Assembly: GCF_905220365.1 (NCBI RefSeq)
Contig: NC_061131.1
Span: 2,418,001 to 2,482,000 of the forward strand
Source: Vanessa cardui
Lineage: Eukaryota; Arthropoda; Insecta; Lepidoptera; Nymphalidae
Length of the DNA: 64,000 nucleotides
Direction: 5' to 3'
A model generated the notes under the pieces. That model did no database searches and was not told the origin of the DNA. It worked only from the letters and a program-made list of their open reading frames with translations. Made by a program: the position numbers and the translations under genes. Positions 32,501 to 39,275 of the stretch are shown in pieces (within the stretch, counting starts at the first letter, position 1; each line of letters opens with the position of its first letter).

Positions 32501-33621
32501 AAATATTTTACCTGTTGCTTGAAAAAATTCAGTTCATGACAGTCTTGTGCTTCCTAGTAAAATTTCCATGAGTTGAATTTATTAAAACAACATAAGAATT
32601 ATCTTTACAAAACACGCTCTATAAAGTGTTTCGAAGACGCTTTATTTCATAGAACTTACGAATTACTCGGTATGTGCGCCTTGACTTCCGACTCGGTGAT
32701 TTCAATTTCATGAGCGCAATGCACGCTTATTGTGTCCGCATCTTCCAACCACGTCACGTTGATGCTCACGTGACCTTCGAATATCGCATCTTCCAGGTAC
32801 GGTTCCAGTTCCAAACGGTAGCCTGTCGGTTCAACTGATTTCTCTAGTCTAGTTTCCATTGCTAAACCATAAGCATTGTTCAAATCTATGCTTCTTGTTT
32901 TGATTATGTGAAAAGCGTGTATCTGTGGATGAATTGTAATAATTAGCTTATTCACATCTCTTATTGAGAATATAAGGTCGCCTATTCCTATTACAGAAGT
33001 CCCAATTTGTCTGTAGTTCTGTTTTATGTTTTGCACTACAAACAGTTCTTGATTGACACCTGTATCTATTCACTACAGACTCGAGAAGGCGCGGGCGTAG
33101 TGGTAAGAACGTAAATCGTAGCGTACATCTTGCAAGCACCACTGCATTTCCATGAATTTAATTTGTGTATATAATTCATCTCGGTTAAATAAAACATCGT
33201 GAGGAAACCTTGCGTGTAGCATATAAAGTAAAGAATTAAGGAGATCTTCGACTAAAAAATAAATCTATTAGCGCGTATTTGTTTACAAATTACTTAATTA
33301 AATATAAAACGGAATTTAAAAATGATTTACGTTTCTCCCAAACATCTAATATCGTAACTTGCAAAGTTGGAACATCCATTACAGCGTTAAATTAAACCCC
33401 GCTGCCTTTAAGAGACCTTTCCAAAGGTTATTTTAGGAGGATAATAAAATTACTCGTTACGCCGTGATAAGTCTCGTCTCGGAATAGGTGTTTAACATCA
33501 TCACGTGTGAGCTCGACAGCTAACGAGTTGAGGCGCGAACGGGGCACTAACTCACCTTATCCGGTGGCAGGGAATAAGACGACACACACATGCATGCCAG
33601 CACGCACACTATCGTCTTCAT
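14279..33621 (-). CDS. M1 family pseudo-aminopeptidase (aminopeptidase N-like, all zinc ligands lost)
   Basis: Fourteen exons, in transcript order: 33556-33621, 32660-32841, 31754-31948, 30369-30524, 28662-28801, 26072-26261, 25611-25761, 23432-23643, 22460-22643, 21907-22108, 20513-20787, 19979-20178, 15644-15958, 14279-14546. All phases agree and the sum is 2736 nt (911 residues), the usual size of an M1 aminopeptidase. Order: signal peptide (1 to about 18), M1 N-terminal domain (about 27-225, with ARRMFPCFDEP at 160-170), catalytic-like domain (about 235-455), ERAP1-like C-terminal domain (about 530-900). HEXXH-18-E reads QEVSY (324-328) and Lys347, GAMEN reads RPADN (299-303), and the catalytic Tyr aligns with Cys401. 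Family members cleave N-terminal residues using zinc; this one almost certainly cannot. A binding, decoy or scaffold role is inference. Several N-glycosylation sites suggest secretion. The exon 2 start is the least certain junction. Confidence 0.92.
14588..14885 (+). mobile_element. SINE family A copy in intron 13
   Basis: tRNA-like head GAGATGGCCGAGTGGTTAGA, body, and a TTGTTGTTG-type tail. It is inserted 42 bases from exon 14, antisense to the host gene. Confidence 0.85.
15205..15482 (-). repeat. Family B repeat in intron 13
   Basis: On the minus strand: GAGCATATGGGTCACGTGATG, GATGTTATGAAACTTG, then GATGAGTGGGTGGTACCTAC and CAAAGCCCTACCA at the 3' end. Same orientation as the host gene. 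Confidence 0.75.
15644..15958 (-). CDS. Pseudo-aminopeptidase exon 13
   Basis: The longest exon, 315 nt. It encodes TSNQYICPVFKWGTQKEWDFG and onward, matching the conserved disulfide and Trp-Asp-Phe region of the M1 C-terminal domain. Acceptor TTTTACAG and donor GTAAGT are both strong. Confidence 0.9.
16242..16425 (+). repeat. Family E repeat in intron 12
   Basis: Starts with CTGTCTGTCTGTTTG, then CCGGCTAATCTTTGGAACGG, and ends GAGGGCACAGCAAG. The same order is found at about 7740, 26,700 (reverse), 27,310, 50,045 and 60,287. The family is unclassified. Confidence 0.65.
17250..17521 (+). mobile_element. hAT-type MITE with 14-bp TIRs and 8-bp target duplication
   Basis: The element begins CAGTGGTGGATTTA and ends with its exact reverse complement. 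It is flanked on both sides by ATATTTAT (17,242-17,249 and 17,522-17,529). An 8-bp target duplication and CAGTGG termini fit hAT superfamily nonautonomous elements. It has no coding capacity at 272 bp. It lies in intron 12 of the pseudo-aminopeptidase gene. Confidence 0.88.
18176..19410 (+). mobile_element. P-type DNA transposon derivative with 27-bp TIRs
   Basis: Both ends carry the same 27-bp inverted repeat, beginning CAAAGATTTAAATCGTTAG and continuing ATGCGCCC. Direct copies of GTTATAGG flank it (18,168-18,175 and 19,411-19,418): an 8-bp target duplication. It contains the start of a THAP zinc finger (18,351-18,428). THAP-bearing transposases and 8-bp duplications are hallmarks of the P superfamily. 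At 1235 bp with stops throughout the rest, it is an internally deleted, nonautonomous copy. Confidence 0.85.
18351..18428 (+). pseudogene. THAP zinc-finger first exon, transposase remnant
   Basis: ATG opens the sequence MPSCAFRKCNHNSRNNN, with the Cys-X4-Cys start of a C2CH THAP domain, and runs to GVTFHS. There the frame meets TC|GTAACT, a plausible splice donor. A possible continuation (about 18,478-18,530, KDHEMKEIVRQRK) ends at a stop. The rest of a transposase is missing. THAP domains in P-type transposases bind the element's own ends. Confidence 0.7.
19979..20178 (-). CDS. Pseudo-aminopeptidase exon 12
   Basis: Encodes AYVRILLTPLYTELTKEV through EGNP, part of the helical C-terminal domain, including the CQAGYKPC cysteine pair usual in M1 proteins. 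Donor CC|GTGAGT; acceptor TTTAAG. Confidence 0.9.
20513..20787 (-). CDS. Pseudo-aminopeptidase exon 11
   Basis: Begins PFPVNYEKDNWNLL, at the place where active family members have a GYYRVNYD-type segment. It contains ARAKLLHDAW-like helices (TRAKLLHDAWNLAYAGELSF). Donor CGG|GTAAGT. Confidence 0.9.
21330..21590 (+). mobile_element. SINE family A copy in intron 10
   Basis: Head GCCGAGATCGCTGAGTGG with B-box, body with a short internal deletion, and tail TTTTGTTGTTG. Antisense to the host gene. Confidence 0.85.
21907..22108 (-). CDS. Pseudo-aminopeptidase exon 10
   Basis: Encodes KVYLRERPHDVPDAAKMLWW to NPEEIG, the beta-sandwich linker before the C-terminal domain. Contains an NTT glycosylation site. 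Donor G|GTGAGT. Confidence 0.9.
22460..22643 (-). CDS. Pseudo-aminopeptidase exon 9
   Basis: Encodes KFKTFTGDDIWNALNAAA through MVTQ, including the WIEKDRLPLITVKR segment that matches the conserved W...G.P.I.V stretch of M1 proteins; the Gly is changed. Donor CAG|GTGCGT. Confidence 0.9.
22763..23043 (+). repeat. Family B repeat in intron 8
   Basis: Nearly full: AGGTTGGCGAATGAGCATAT, ACCTGATGGTAAGTGG, GAGTGGGTGGTACCTACCC and ACCACCAAGTA at the end. Antisense to the host gene. Confidence 0.8.
23432..23643 (-). CDS. Pseudo-aminopeptidase exon 8 (catalytic Tyr replaced)
   Basis: Encodes INNGSEMEERWPMTVLYS to MFIGSK. The stretch CTKIELLFRM aligns without gaps to the usual YEKGASVLRM, placing Cys401 at the transition-state-stabilising Tyr. 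Donor AA|GTAAAG, acceptor TTTTCAG. Confidence 0.88.
23879..23938 (+). mobile_element. SINE family A 3' tail fragment
   Basis: Only the last 60 bases of the family are present: GGAGGCCTTAGCCCAGCAG and a TTGTTGTTG tail. It is a strongly 5'-truncated insertion in intron 7. Confidence 0.7.
24066..24118. repeat. Two back-to-back perfect hairpins
   Basis: A perfect 32-bp palindrome (24,066-24,097, half-site GCATAAAAAAGCGATT) overlaps a second hairpin with 10-bp arms GCATGCACGC and a 3-base loop (24,096-24,118). They share the GCATGC junction. Located in intron 7. Confidence 0.85.
25241..25555 (-). mobile_element. SINE family A copy in intron 7
   Basis: Starts with ACAACAACAACAACA (reverse tail) and runs through the full body to the reverse tRNA head near 25,550. 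It ends about 55 bases from exon 7. Same orientation as the host gene. Confidence 0.88.
25611..25761 (-). CDS. Pseudo-aminopeptidase exon 7 (zinc site destroyed)
   Basis: Encodes ESDLSSRGYLQLAQEVSYQW and continues to AEIAFK. The family signature HELAHQW...LNEGF reads QEVSYQW...LNKAL, so both His ligands and the Glu ligand are substituted while spacing is exact. The flanking QWLGALATPAWW block, normally QWFGNLVTPKWW, is well kept. The exon is unusually GC-rich for this window. Donor AAG|GTACCC is weak; acceptor TGCAG. Confidence 0.9.
25848..25955 (+). repeat. Family B repeat, 3' part, in intron 6
   Basis: Contains CTCACCTTTCAAACCGGAAC, TTTTGCGGTAGAATG and GGGTGATACCCACC. The 5' half is missing. 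Confidence 0.55.
26072..26261 (-). CDS. Pseudo-aminopeptidase exon 6 (GAMEN motif replaced)
   Basis: Encodes LRVWGRPEYLQALEG to DNWGLIVFR. The region LDIVALP...NWGL is typical of M1 proteins, but the GAMEN exopeptidase motif reads RPADN, with Asp for the Glu that binds the substrate N-terminus. One extra residue lies between the conserved Pro and the motif. Donor AG|GTAAAT. Confidence 0.9.
26700..26882 (-). repeat. Family E repeat in intron 5
   Basis: Reverse copy: TGTGCCCGCGACTTCGTAGG, then AATCGGTCCAACCGTTCCAG and GACAAACAGACAGACA. Confidence 0.65.
27310..27590 (+). repeat. Family E repeat, long form, in intron 5
   Basis: Includes the 5' extension AAATTGGGATGTCTGTTTG, the core TCGGCTAACCTCTATAAAGG and the end AGCATAGCTATGCTAGCTAG. 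Similar long forms are at 50,045 and 60,287. Confidence 0.65.
27608..27770 (-). mobile_element. SINE family A copy, diverged
   Basis: Reverse and degraded: TCCTCTTCCTTGAGG, TTCCACCACGC, AAGTAAGCACATG and AGTGCTTGCCGG appear in the right order. An older insertion than its neighbours. Confidence 0.5.
28120..28390 (+). mobile_element. SINE family A copy in intron 5
   Basis: Lacks the first bases of the head (begins at GCATGCATCTTAACCGATGA) but has the B-box region, body and CAGCAGTGGGAAATTTACAG end. Confidence 0.75.
28662..28801 (-). CDS. Pseudo-aminopeptidase exon 5
   Basis: Encodes NGEPNAVWDHFERTPPMSTF to NGNDI. FERTPPMSTF is the highly conserved end of the M1 N-terminal domain. Donor G|GTAAGG; acceptor ACTAG. 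Confidence 0.9.
28866..29130 (+). repeat. Family B repeat in intron 4
   Basis: GGTTGGTGGACGAGTATACG, ATTGATGGTAAGTGGTCACC, CTTTAGCTACACTGGCTCAG and CTTGCACAAAGCCCTACCA in order. Confidence 0.75.
29280..29650 (-). repeat. Interspersed repeat with GC-rich end (family H-like)
   Basis: Contains TTTCATTACAAGTTGTGAAC, TGCGGGACCGCCCTTGTAAG and GCGACCCGCCCTGGCTTCGA. The last block resembles the CGTGCGAAGCCGGG end of repeats near 53,760 and 58,280. A CAAACTCAAACTCAAA stretch follows. Confidence 0.5.
29780..29965 (+). repeat. Interspersed repeat shared with 56,590-56,760
   Basis: The two loci share AGGGTGACTA, ATAATTTTAAC, CCATATGCA and GTCAAAAATGCAA in the same order and spacing. Unclassified. Confidence 0.6.
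30369..30524 (-). CDS. Pseudo-aminopeptidase exon 4
   Basis: Encodes MVAGTQLRPNNARRMFPCFD and onward to RSED. The block ARRMFPCFDEPGYKTPFEL is the best-conserved motif of the M1 N-terminal domain and secures the family assignment. Donor AT|GTAAGT; acceptor CATAG. Confidence 0.92.
30557..30800 (+). mobile_element. SINE family C copy in intron 3
   Basis: tRNA-like head (GACGACCTCCGTGATCGAG), body TATGTTGTCTTGGGTATG ... CATTAGAATCAGTGTAATG, and TTATTATTATTA end. Antisense to the host gene. Confidence 0.78.
31754..31948 (-). CDS. Pseudo-aminopeptidase exon 3
   Basis: Encodes KELQKIPIKKMSTDPKKPIV to DQEVE. GFINFSFKGNM matches the beta-strand L.I.F.G.L of the M1 N-terminal domain. The GLY.S.Y motif that normally follows is not evident, so this part is divergent. 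Donor AG|GTATAT. Confidence 0.85.
32232..32490 (+). mobile_element. SINE family A copy in intron 2
   Basis: Head lacks the A-box; the B-box region (GAGTCCAAACCCAGGTAAGC), the body and the TTGTTGTT tail are present. Confidence 0.75.
32660..32841 (-). CDS. Pseudo-aminopeptidase exon 2
   Basis: Encodes KSVEPTGYRLELEPYLEDAI to PSN. YRLELEPYLE...F.GHVSINV is the start of the M1 N-terminal fold and NVT is a glycosylation site. The upstream boundary is uncertain. AG at 32,842-32,843 keeps the frame with exon 1 but has a poor pyrimidine tract. The same frame stays open upstream to 33,036, probably by chance. Donor TC|GTAAGT. Confidence 0.82.
33082..33222 (+). mobile_element. SINE family A fragment in intron 1
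   Basis: A degraded head and mid-body: AAGCACCACTGCATTTCCATG, then TATAATTCATCTCGG and AACATCGTGAGGAAACC. The 3' half is missing. Confidence 0.6.
33556..33621 (-). CDS. Pseudo-aminopeptidase exon 1 (signal peptide)
   Basis: Encodes MKTIVCVLACMCVSSYSLPP and DK: a short basic start, a hydrophobic core and a likely cleavage after SYS. Donor AAG|GTGAGT. A good acceptor (TTGTCAACAG at 33,634-33,643, read on minus) lies 12 bases before the ATG, so an upstream noncoding exon is likely; I could not locate it. Confidence 0.85.
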
Positions 33622-33949
33622 GATTGTGTAAACCTGTTGACAATTGATAAATTGATATAGAAAATTTTCATCCAATTCCATTCACATTTTTCTTCCATCC
33701 CATTCCATCCAGTATCCATCAAAGTCTGACTGTTACCTCTTCAAGATTACACTTAACATATTAAGTTAAACTTTAATATGAAGGTAACTTGAGTCTCGGG
33801 AAAAGACAACGGAAATGATTCCTTTAAGGGTACTCCTTTAGAGATGAAAGGTGGGTATTTGTATAGGGAATTAATAATTTCTTAATGTAAATAATATTAA
33901 ACTCGTTATGATTTAACTTTTGTTTGCTGATTTTATGATTTAATTTTGT

Positions 33950-34330
33950 TAAGGACCTATTATCTATATTAATGTAACTAGTAACTCTGTCTGTGTGTCG
34001 TTCTTTCACGACCAAACCACTGAACCGAATTTGATAAAATTTGGTACGACGCAAACTTGAACAGCAAGAAAGTACATTGGCTATTTATTGCCTAACATAT
34101 GTTAACTAACGCGAGCGAAGCCGAGAGTGACAATTAGAGTTTCTATAAATCTTCTAACGACATTTTTTTGCCAAATACATGACAAACAACAACACATATA
34201 TAAACTACTAATATGATAAATGCTAAAGTGACTCTGTCTATATGTTCCGCTTTCACGATTATGTCGCTCATCAAATTTTGTTGAAATTTGATACGAAGCA
34301 AGCTTAAGCGCCAAGAAGGGACAAATTATC
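33950..34330 (-). repeat. Family G repeats, two adjacent copies
   Basis: Both contain the ACTCTGTCTGTGTGTCGTTC-like and CCGAATTTGATAAAATTTGG-like blocks at similar spacing (about 33,965-34,120 and 34,200-34,330). Confidence 0.55.
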
Positions 34331-34534
34331 TTAATTTACCCCTCCGCCTTAAATGTGCTCAAGCTTGATCCAATTCTTAGACCATCTTATTACCAAATTA
34401 ATTTATATCTTTTCATAATTGTGAAATTATAAATCAATACAACGAATTAGAAGCAGGTTAAAGTTGGCTTCAAGTACATATAGCGTTTTATATATGAATA
34501 CCTTTATATATTATTACTAGGTAACTAGATAAGG

Positions 34535-34832
34535 AGCTGAGATGGCTCAGTGGTTAGAACGCGTGCATCTTAACCGACGATTGCGGGTTCAAGCCCAGGC
34601 AAGAACCGCTATATATGTATGTATATGAGCTTAATTATTTATAATTCATCTCATGCTCGACGGTGAAGGAAAACATAGTGGGGAAACCTGCATGTGTCTA
34701 ATTTCATTGAAATTCTGCCACATGTGCATTCCATCAACCCGTATTGGAACAGCGTAGTGGAATGTTCCAAGCCTTCTCCTTAGTGGGAGAGGAGACCATA
34801 GCCCAGCAGAGGGAAATTTACAGGCTGTTACT
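34535..34832 (+). mobile_element. SINE family A copy
   Basis: Full-length: head GAGCTGAGATGGCTCAGTGG, B-box, body, and AATTTACAGGCTGTTACTG end. Confidence 0.88.
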
Positions 34833-35232
34833 GTTTTACTATATAGGAAGTTTCCGCGGTGAACATTATTAACAGAGAAGAGCCAATTAAACAGGTGCCA
34901 TTATAGTTTTCGAGTAAGTGCATAAATAAATCTGCACTCCCCGTTCTGGAATGGCTATTAGACTAGATGGGAAAAAGTTCTTATGCAGGATCGACGTCTT
35001 TATACCGTATTATATTTCCGTGATACCAGGTTGATAACACAACATCTCTTGGTAGAAAAACTGACTAATATTTTATTAATATATCTATGGGTCTTGAAGT
35101 CAGTCAGTCATAAATTAATCAAATAAAAGTGTAAAACGAGAAAAAATAAATGAAATTATTTATATGCATTATATGTATATAAATGAATGAAAATGGTGTC
35201 GTAAAGTCATATACATATTATAGAAATACAAA

Positions 35233-35430
35233 ATCGAAATCAAAATAAACTTTATTCAAGTACGCTTTTAGAAGCACTTTTGAATCGTCATTTTACAATT
35301 AAGCGAAGCTACCTAACGGTTCGGAAAGTAGATTCTACCAAGAAGAACCGGCATGAAACACAGTAGTTACTAAGTCAAGTAAGTTAAATACAATTATTTA
35401 AATTAATATTATATCCTGCTTGGAAGTCAA
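35233..35430 (+). repeat. Family D repeat (TCAAAATAAACTTTATTCA)
   Basis: Shares TCAAAATAAACTTTATTCA, CACTTTTGAATCGTCATT, GGTTCGGAAAGTAGATTCTA and AGAAGAACCGGCA with 44,762-44,995. Probably the 3' end of a retroelement in antisense. Confidence 0.65.
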
Positions 35431-35466
35431 CAGGTATTACACAAAAATAAATGATTTTTTATGTTA

Positions 35467-35665
35467 CACGTCGGTGAACGAGCATATGAACCAACTGATG
35501 GTAAGTGGTCATGTTGTGGTATTAACCATTCCTAACATCGCCAATGCGCCATCAACCTTGGAAATTATGGCGTTGTGTCCCTTTTACCTGTAATTACACT
35601 GTCTCACTCACCTTTCAAATCGGAACACAACAATACTGAGTACTGTTGTTTTACAATACGTACAT
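35467..35665 (+). repeat. Family B repeat, 5' two-thirds
   Basis: GTCGGTGAACGAGCATATGA, CTGATGGTAAGTGGTCATG, ACCTTGGAAATTATGGCG and AAATCGGAACACAACAATAC, then it breaks off. Confidence 0.7.
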
Positions 35666-35898
35666 ACACAGTACACTGTACATATTATGTATATAGATTA
35701 AATAAAATATATAACATAAAACCAGTCATTCTCAGAGTTATAAGTCTAGTTATGTATTTGTGATAAATATATAATTATACGTTACAACTTAACGTGAAAT
35801 TTATACTTAGTTTCGACGTTTTTGTTAAAGCTTCCAAAATCATTTACGTAGCGACATGAGTAATTATGCTACATGTTAAGGCCTACGAACTTATAGTT

Positions 35899-36190
35899 AG
35901 AGCCGAGATGGCCCAGTGGTTCGAACGCGTGCAAATTAACCGATGATTGTGGGTTCAAACCCAGGCAAGTACCACTGAATTTTCTTGTGCTTAATTTTTG
36001 TTTATAATTCATATCATGCTTGGCGGTGAAGAAAAAACATCTTGACGAAACCTATATGTGTCTAATTTCATAGATATTCCGCCACATGTGCATTCCACCA
36101 ACCAGCATTAGAACGTAGGTGGAATATGTTCCAAACCTTCTCCTCAAAGAGAAAGGAGCCCAGCTGTGCGAAATTTACAGGCTGTTTCTT
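35899..36190 (+). mobile_element. SINE family A copy
   Basis: Full-length with both tRNA boxes (TGGCCCAGTGG; GGTTCAAACC); tail reduced. Confidence 0.88.
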
Positions 36191-36670
36191 CCCCCTTCCC
36201 TTCTGACGCATCTGTGCGAAATCGCGGGCAGAAAGTAGTTATTAGCCTTTAACTCTCTTACTGACCAAAAGCCGTCCCCTACTATGGCTAAACAATAACC
36301 ATCGCTAAATGAGATTGAATTTATACACAAATTATGCAGACCCCTACTAATAACCTATGACAGATTAAAACCTTATTTGTAAAAAAATAATCTTCATTTA
36401 TAATAGTAGGATGAAAGCCATATTCATAATTTACAGTACATGTTTACAGGCACGTACGACGATAATGATGCAAATTATATATGTATTAAGAGTTGACCCA
36501 ATTCCAGATCCGTTTCACGGTAAACTTTAATGGAAAAACTTATGAAATTTATTTTGTAGTTCACTGACCACAAACGTGTTTACCGATATCCTTAGATTAA
36601 GCCTTGCCATTGTGTAACAACGTATGGGTATTATTTAATATTTGTTATGTCATCGTATGTTATTACTACG

Positions 36671-36990
36671 AGAGGCGAGACGGCCCAGTTGTTAGAACGC
36701 GTGCATCGTAACCCATGATTGTGGGTTCAAACCTAGGCACGCACCGCTCAATATTCACGTGCTTAAGCTGTCTTTATAATTCATCTCGTACTCGGCGGTG
36801 AAATAAAACATCGCGAGAAAACCTGCATGTGTCAAATTTCACAGAAATTCTGCCACATGTGTATTCTACCAACCCGCATTAGAACAGCGTGATGAAATAT
36901 GTTCCAAACCTTTTCCTCAAAGGGAGAGTAAGCCTTAGCCCAGCAGTGGGAAACTTACAGGCTGTTGTTGTTGTTGTATGTTGTTATGTA
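36671..36990 (+). mobile_element. SINE family A copy
   Basis: Head GAGGCGAGACGGCCCAGTTG, full body, TTGTTGTTGTTGTATGTTG tail. Confidence 0.88.
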
Positions 36991-38480
36991 ATTTCTATTA
37001 TAAATATATTTATATGGGATGACGATTCATAGACTGACTAGCTCTTATCCATTCGTTAGATCCCTTGGATCACTTGAACTAAATGTATGAATTTAAATGA
37101 ATTCGACAATGATATATAACTCGTCAATTTAAAAAGTAAAACGAGTGTCGGACGATATTGTTAAGATTGTTGGAATTTATGGATATGGTGTGTACTAAAC
37201 TCTTAACGTTATGACAGATTGGAAGAACTTCTAGATGGAACCACGCGGTTGATAAATACAGATGGAATACAGGCCTGGCAAATGTGTAGCAATGAAATTG
37301 TTTGTATTCCCTCTCCAAAAACAGTCATGCGGCAAATCTTCTACCATATAACGGTTAGGATGTATTCTCGATTCTTTTCAGATCCAACTTCTTAACTAGC
37401 CTTAACTACAAAAGAGGGAAAATTCTACTTATTTATCATATGATCCCTAATATATTCCATCTATCGACATTGATTATATTTCGATTTGATTGCGGTATAG
37501 TGTTCGTATGTTAGTACAATTGACGCAATATTCGAGCCATTTGTAATGTAGGCATTTGAAACGAGATTTTTTTGAAAAAGTAGGAATGTTCTTGATATAT
37601 TAACAAAAACAACTAAAACAGCATATACAAAAATATATTAAAAAAAAAACGATGATTTGATGGAAACAGTGACAATGATTGTATAAATCCACACACAATC
37701 AGACACTGTGATCCCATTATTAAAGAATTCTAAGATATGAGTCTTTAAAAATTCCACAGACCCCATATATAACTAATATAAAGTCATGTCATTTTTTATA
37801 AAAAATATTAATTAATATGCTATTCTTTATACATTGCTATGTTATTAATACATGTATAATTTTTGATTATATAAAAAAGAACAGATTCATCTCGGTAGAA
37901 TCATTCGGAAACGTCGTTGTACACATTTACACAATTGCGGTGTAGCTTTACGATATTTTACTCAGGCGGACCAACACCGATTATGTTGGTGAATATACAA
38001 AACCACCAATAAACATTCCTCAAAATAATCATTCCTTACATCGCCAATGTGCCACCAACCTTGGGCAGTAAAATGTGCCTTGTGCCTGTAGTTACGCTCA
38101 CTTACAATAAAATAACAATATCTAAAAAGTGGGCAGTACAAAGCCAGACGTGCATACACAAAGAACAATCACCATGTCAAAAATACAAAACGACGATTCA
38201 AATTACTTGTAAAAGAAGAACCTACTAAATAAAGTGCATTTTAATTTAAAATCCCATAACAAAAATCATAGCAGACTATACCTTTTTTAATAAAAGATAA
38301 ATCATTACTATCAATTTTATTGCTTTATTTACGTTTTACATTAAGAACAATTCAACAATTTTACAATATGTTTTGCAATTAGCATATGTTATAAATAGAT
38401 TTATTGAACTCCATATTTAAAATATATTTTCACTATTCATGTTCAATTGCAGATGTTCTCGTTAACTCACAACAAAACAT
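36991..38480. other. Gene-free stretch, one family B fragment
   Basis: No exon or domain recognised. A family B fragment is at about 38,033-38,165 (ATTCCTTACATCGCCAATGT, GCCACCAACCTTGGG). Minus-strand frames at 37,124 and 37,962 have no recognisable content. Confidence 0.5.
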
Positions 38481-38760
38481 AAATAGATCGTTCTATTTTC
38501 AAAAAGGTTTATTGTGTTCTATTTTATAAAAAAAAAAAAACAATAATATTTCTATATCATATGTAAAAAGGTTTTAGTAGCTATGATAACAATAATAAAA
38601 ACAGTCATCTATAATACGTATAAATAAATCGTTCTATTTTCAAAAAGGTTTATTGTGTTCTATTTTGTAAAAAAAAAAAACAATATTTCTATATCATATG
38701 TAAAAAGGTTTTACTAGCTATGATAACAACAGTAAAAACAGTTATCTATAGTAGGTATAC
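38481..38760 (+). repeat. Tandem duplication of a 141-bp unit
   Basis: Units 38,481-38,621 and 38,622-38,759 match apart from small indels in an A-run and a few substitutions. Both contain CGTTCTATTTTCAAAAAGG and TTTCTATATCATATG. Confidence 0.85.
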
Positions 38761-38789
38761 GTGCAAAATATTCGAAAGTTACTTACAAG

Positions 38790-38957
38790 TCAGGTCGTAG
38801 TGGCGGATAGCAGGCGTATGAATTGCGACCAGCTTGAACCAACTCAATTGGTTCAGGATATGCCCTATTTGCTCTGACGACACTGATTGTCACACGTATT
38901 GTAAGTTGCTAATGTTAACACGTATACCCCGAAACACAATACTATTGTTGTTCTCAT
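38790..38957 (-). pseudogene. Possible small secreted-peptide gene, frameshifted
   Basis: ATG at 38,957 opens MRTTIVLCFGVYVLTLA, a convincing signal peptide, but the frame stops at 38,865-38,867 after 30 codons. A second frame takes over near codon 17 and runs open to RANRAYPEPIELVQAGRNS and YACYPPLRPDL, ending at TAA. The DL codons overlap TT|GTAAGT, a perfect splice donor, so another exon could follow at lower coordinates. The content (secretory start, short Pro-rich mature part) resembles an insect immune or signalling peptide, but I do not recognise the family. One missing or extra base separates the frames: either a real pseudogene or a sequencing error. An alternative is chance. Confidence 0.4.
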
Positions 38958-39094
38958 TTTGAAATAGTTTGGCAACAATTGATATAAAATACAGTCCTTT
39001 AGCCGCTGTTTCGTTCACTACATACAGGTAATTTACCAATTTTATTTTCCATAGTTCTAAGATAGAACTGTCTTATATATGTTTCTACTTATAT

Positions 39095-39275
39095 TTATAA
39101 TTTATCTTGTGCTTGGTGGTGAAGGAAAACATCGTAAGGCAATGCATGTGTTTAATTACAATGAAATTCTGCCACATGAAAATCCACCAACCTGCGTTGG
39201 TGCCGCATGGTGAAATAAGCTGGAAACCTTCTCCTCGAGGGGAGAGGAGGCCTGGAGTAGGACATTTACGATCTA
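39095..39275 (+). mobile_element. SINE family A copy, headless
   Basis: Starts mid-body (TTTATCTTGTGCTTGGTGG) and ends in GGCCTGGAGTAGGACATTTA. The 91-codon frame over it is repeat-derived. Confidence 0.7.

Noticed and set aside
32842..33036. Extension of pseudo-aminopeptidase exon 2 upstream
   Set aside because: The frame is open, but the residues show no M1 similarity and the signal-peptide exon joins in phase at 32,841. Left as a possible alternative boundary only.
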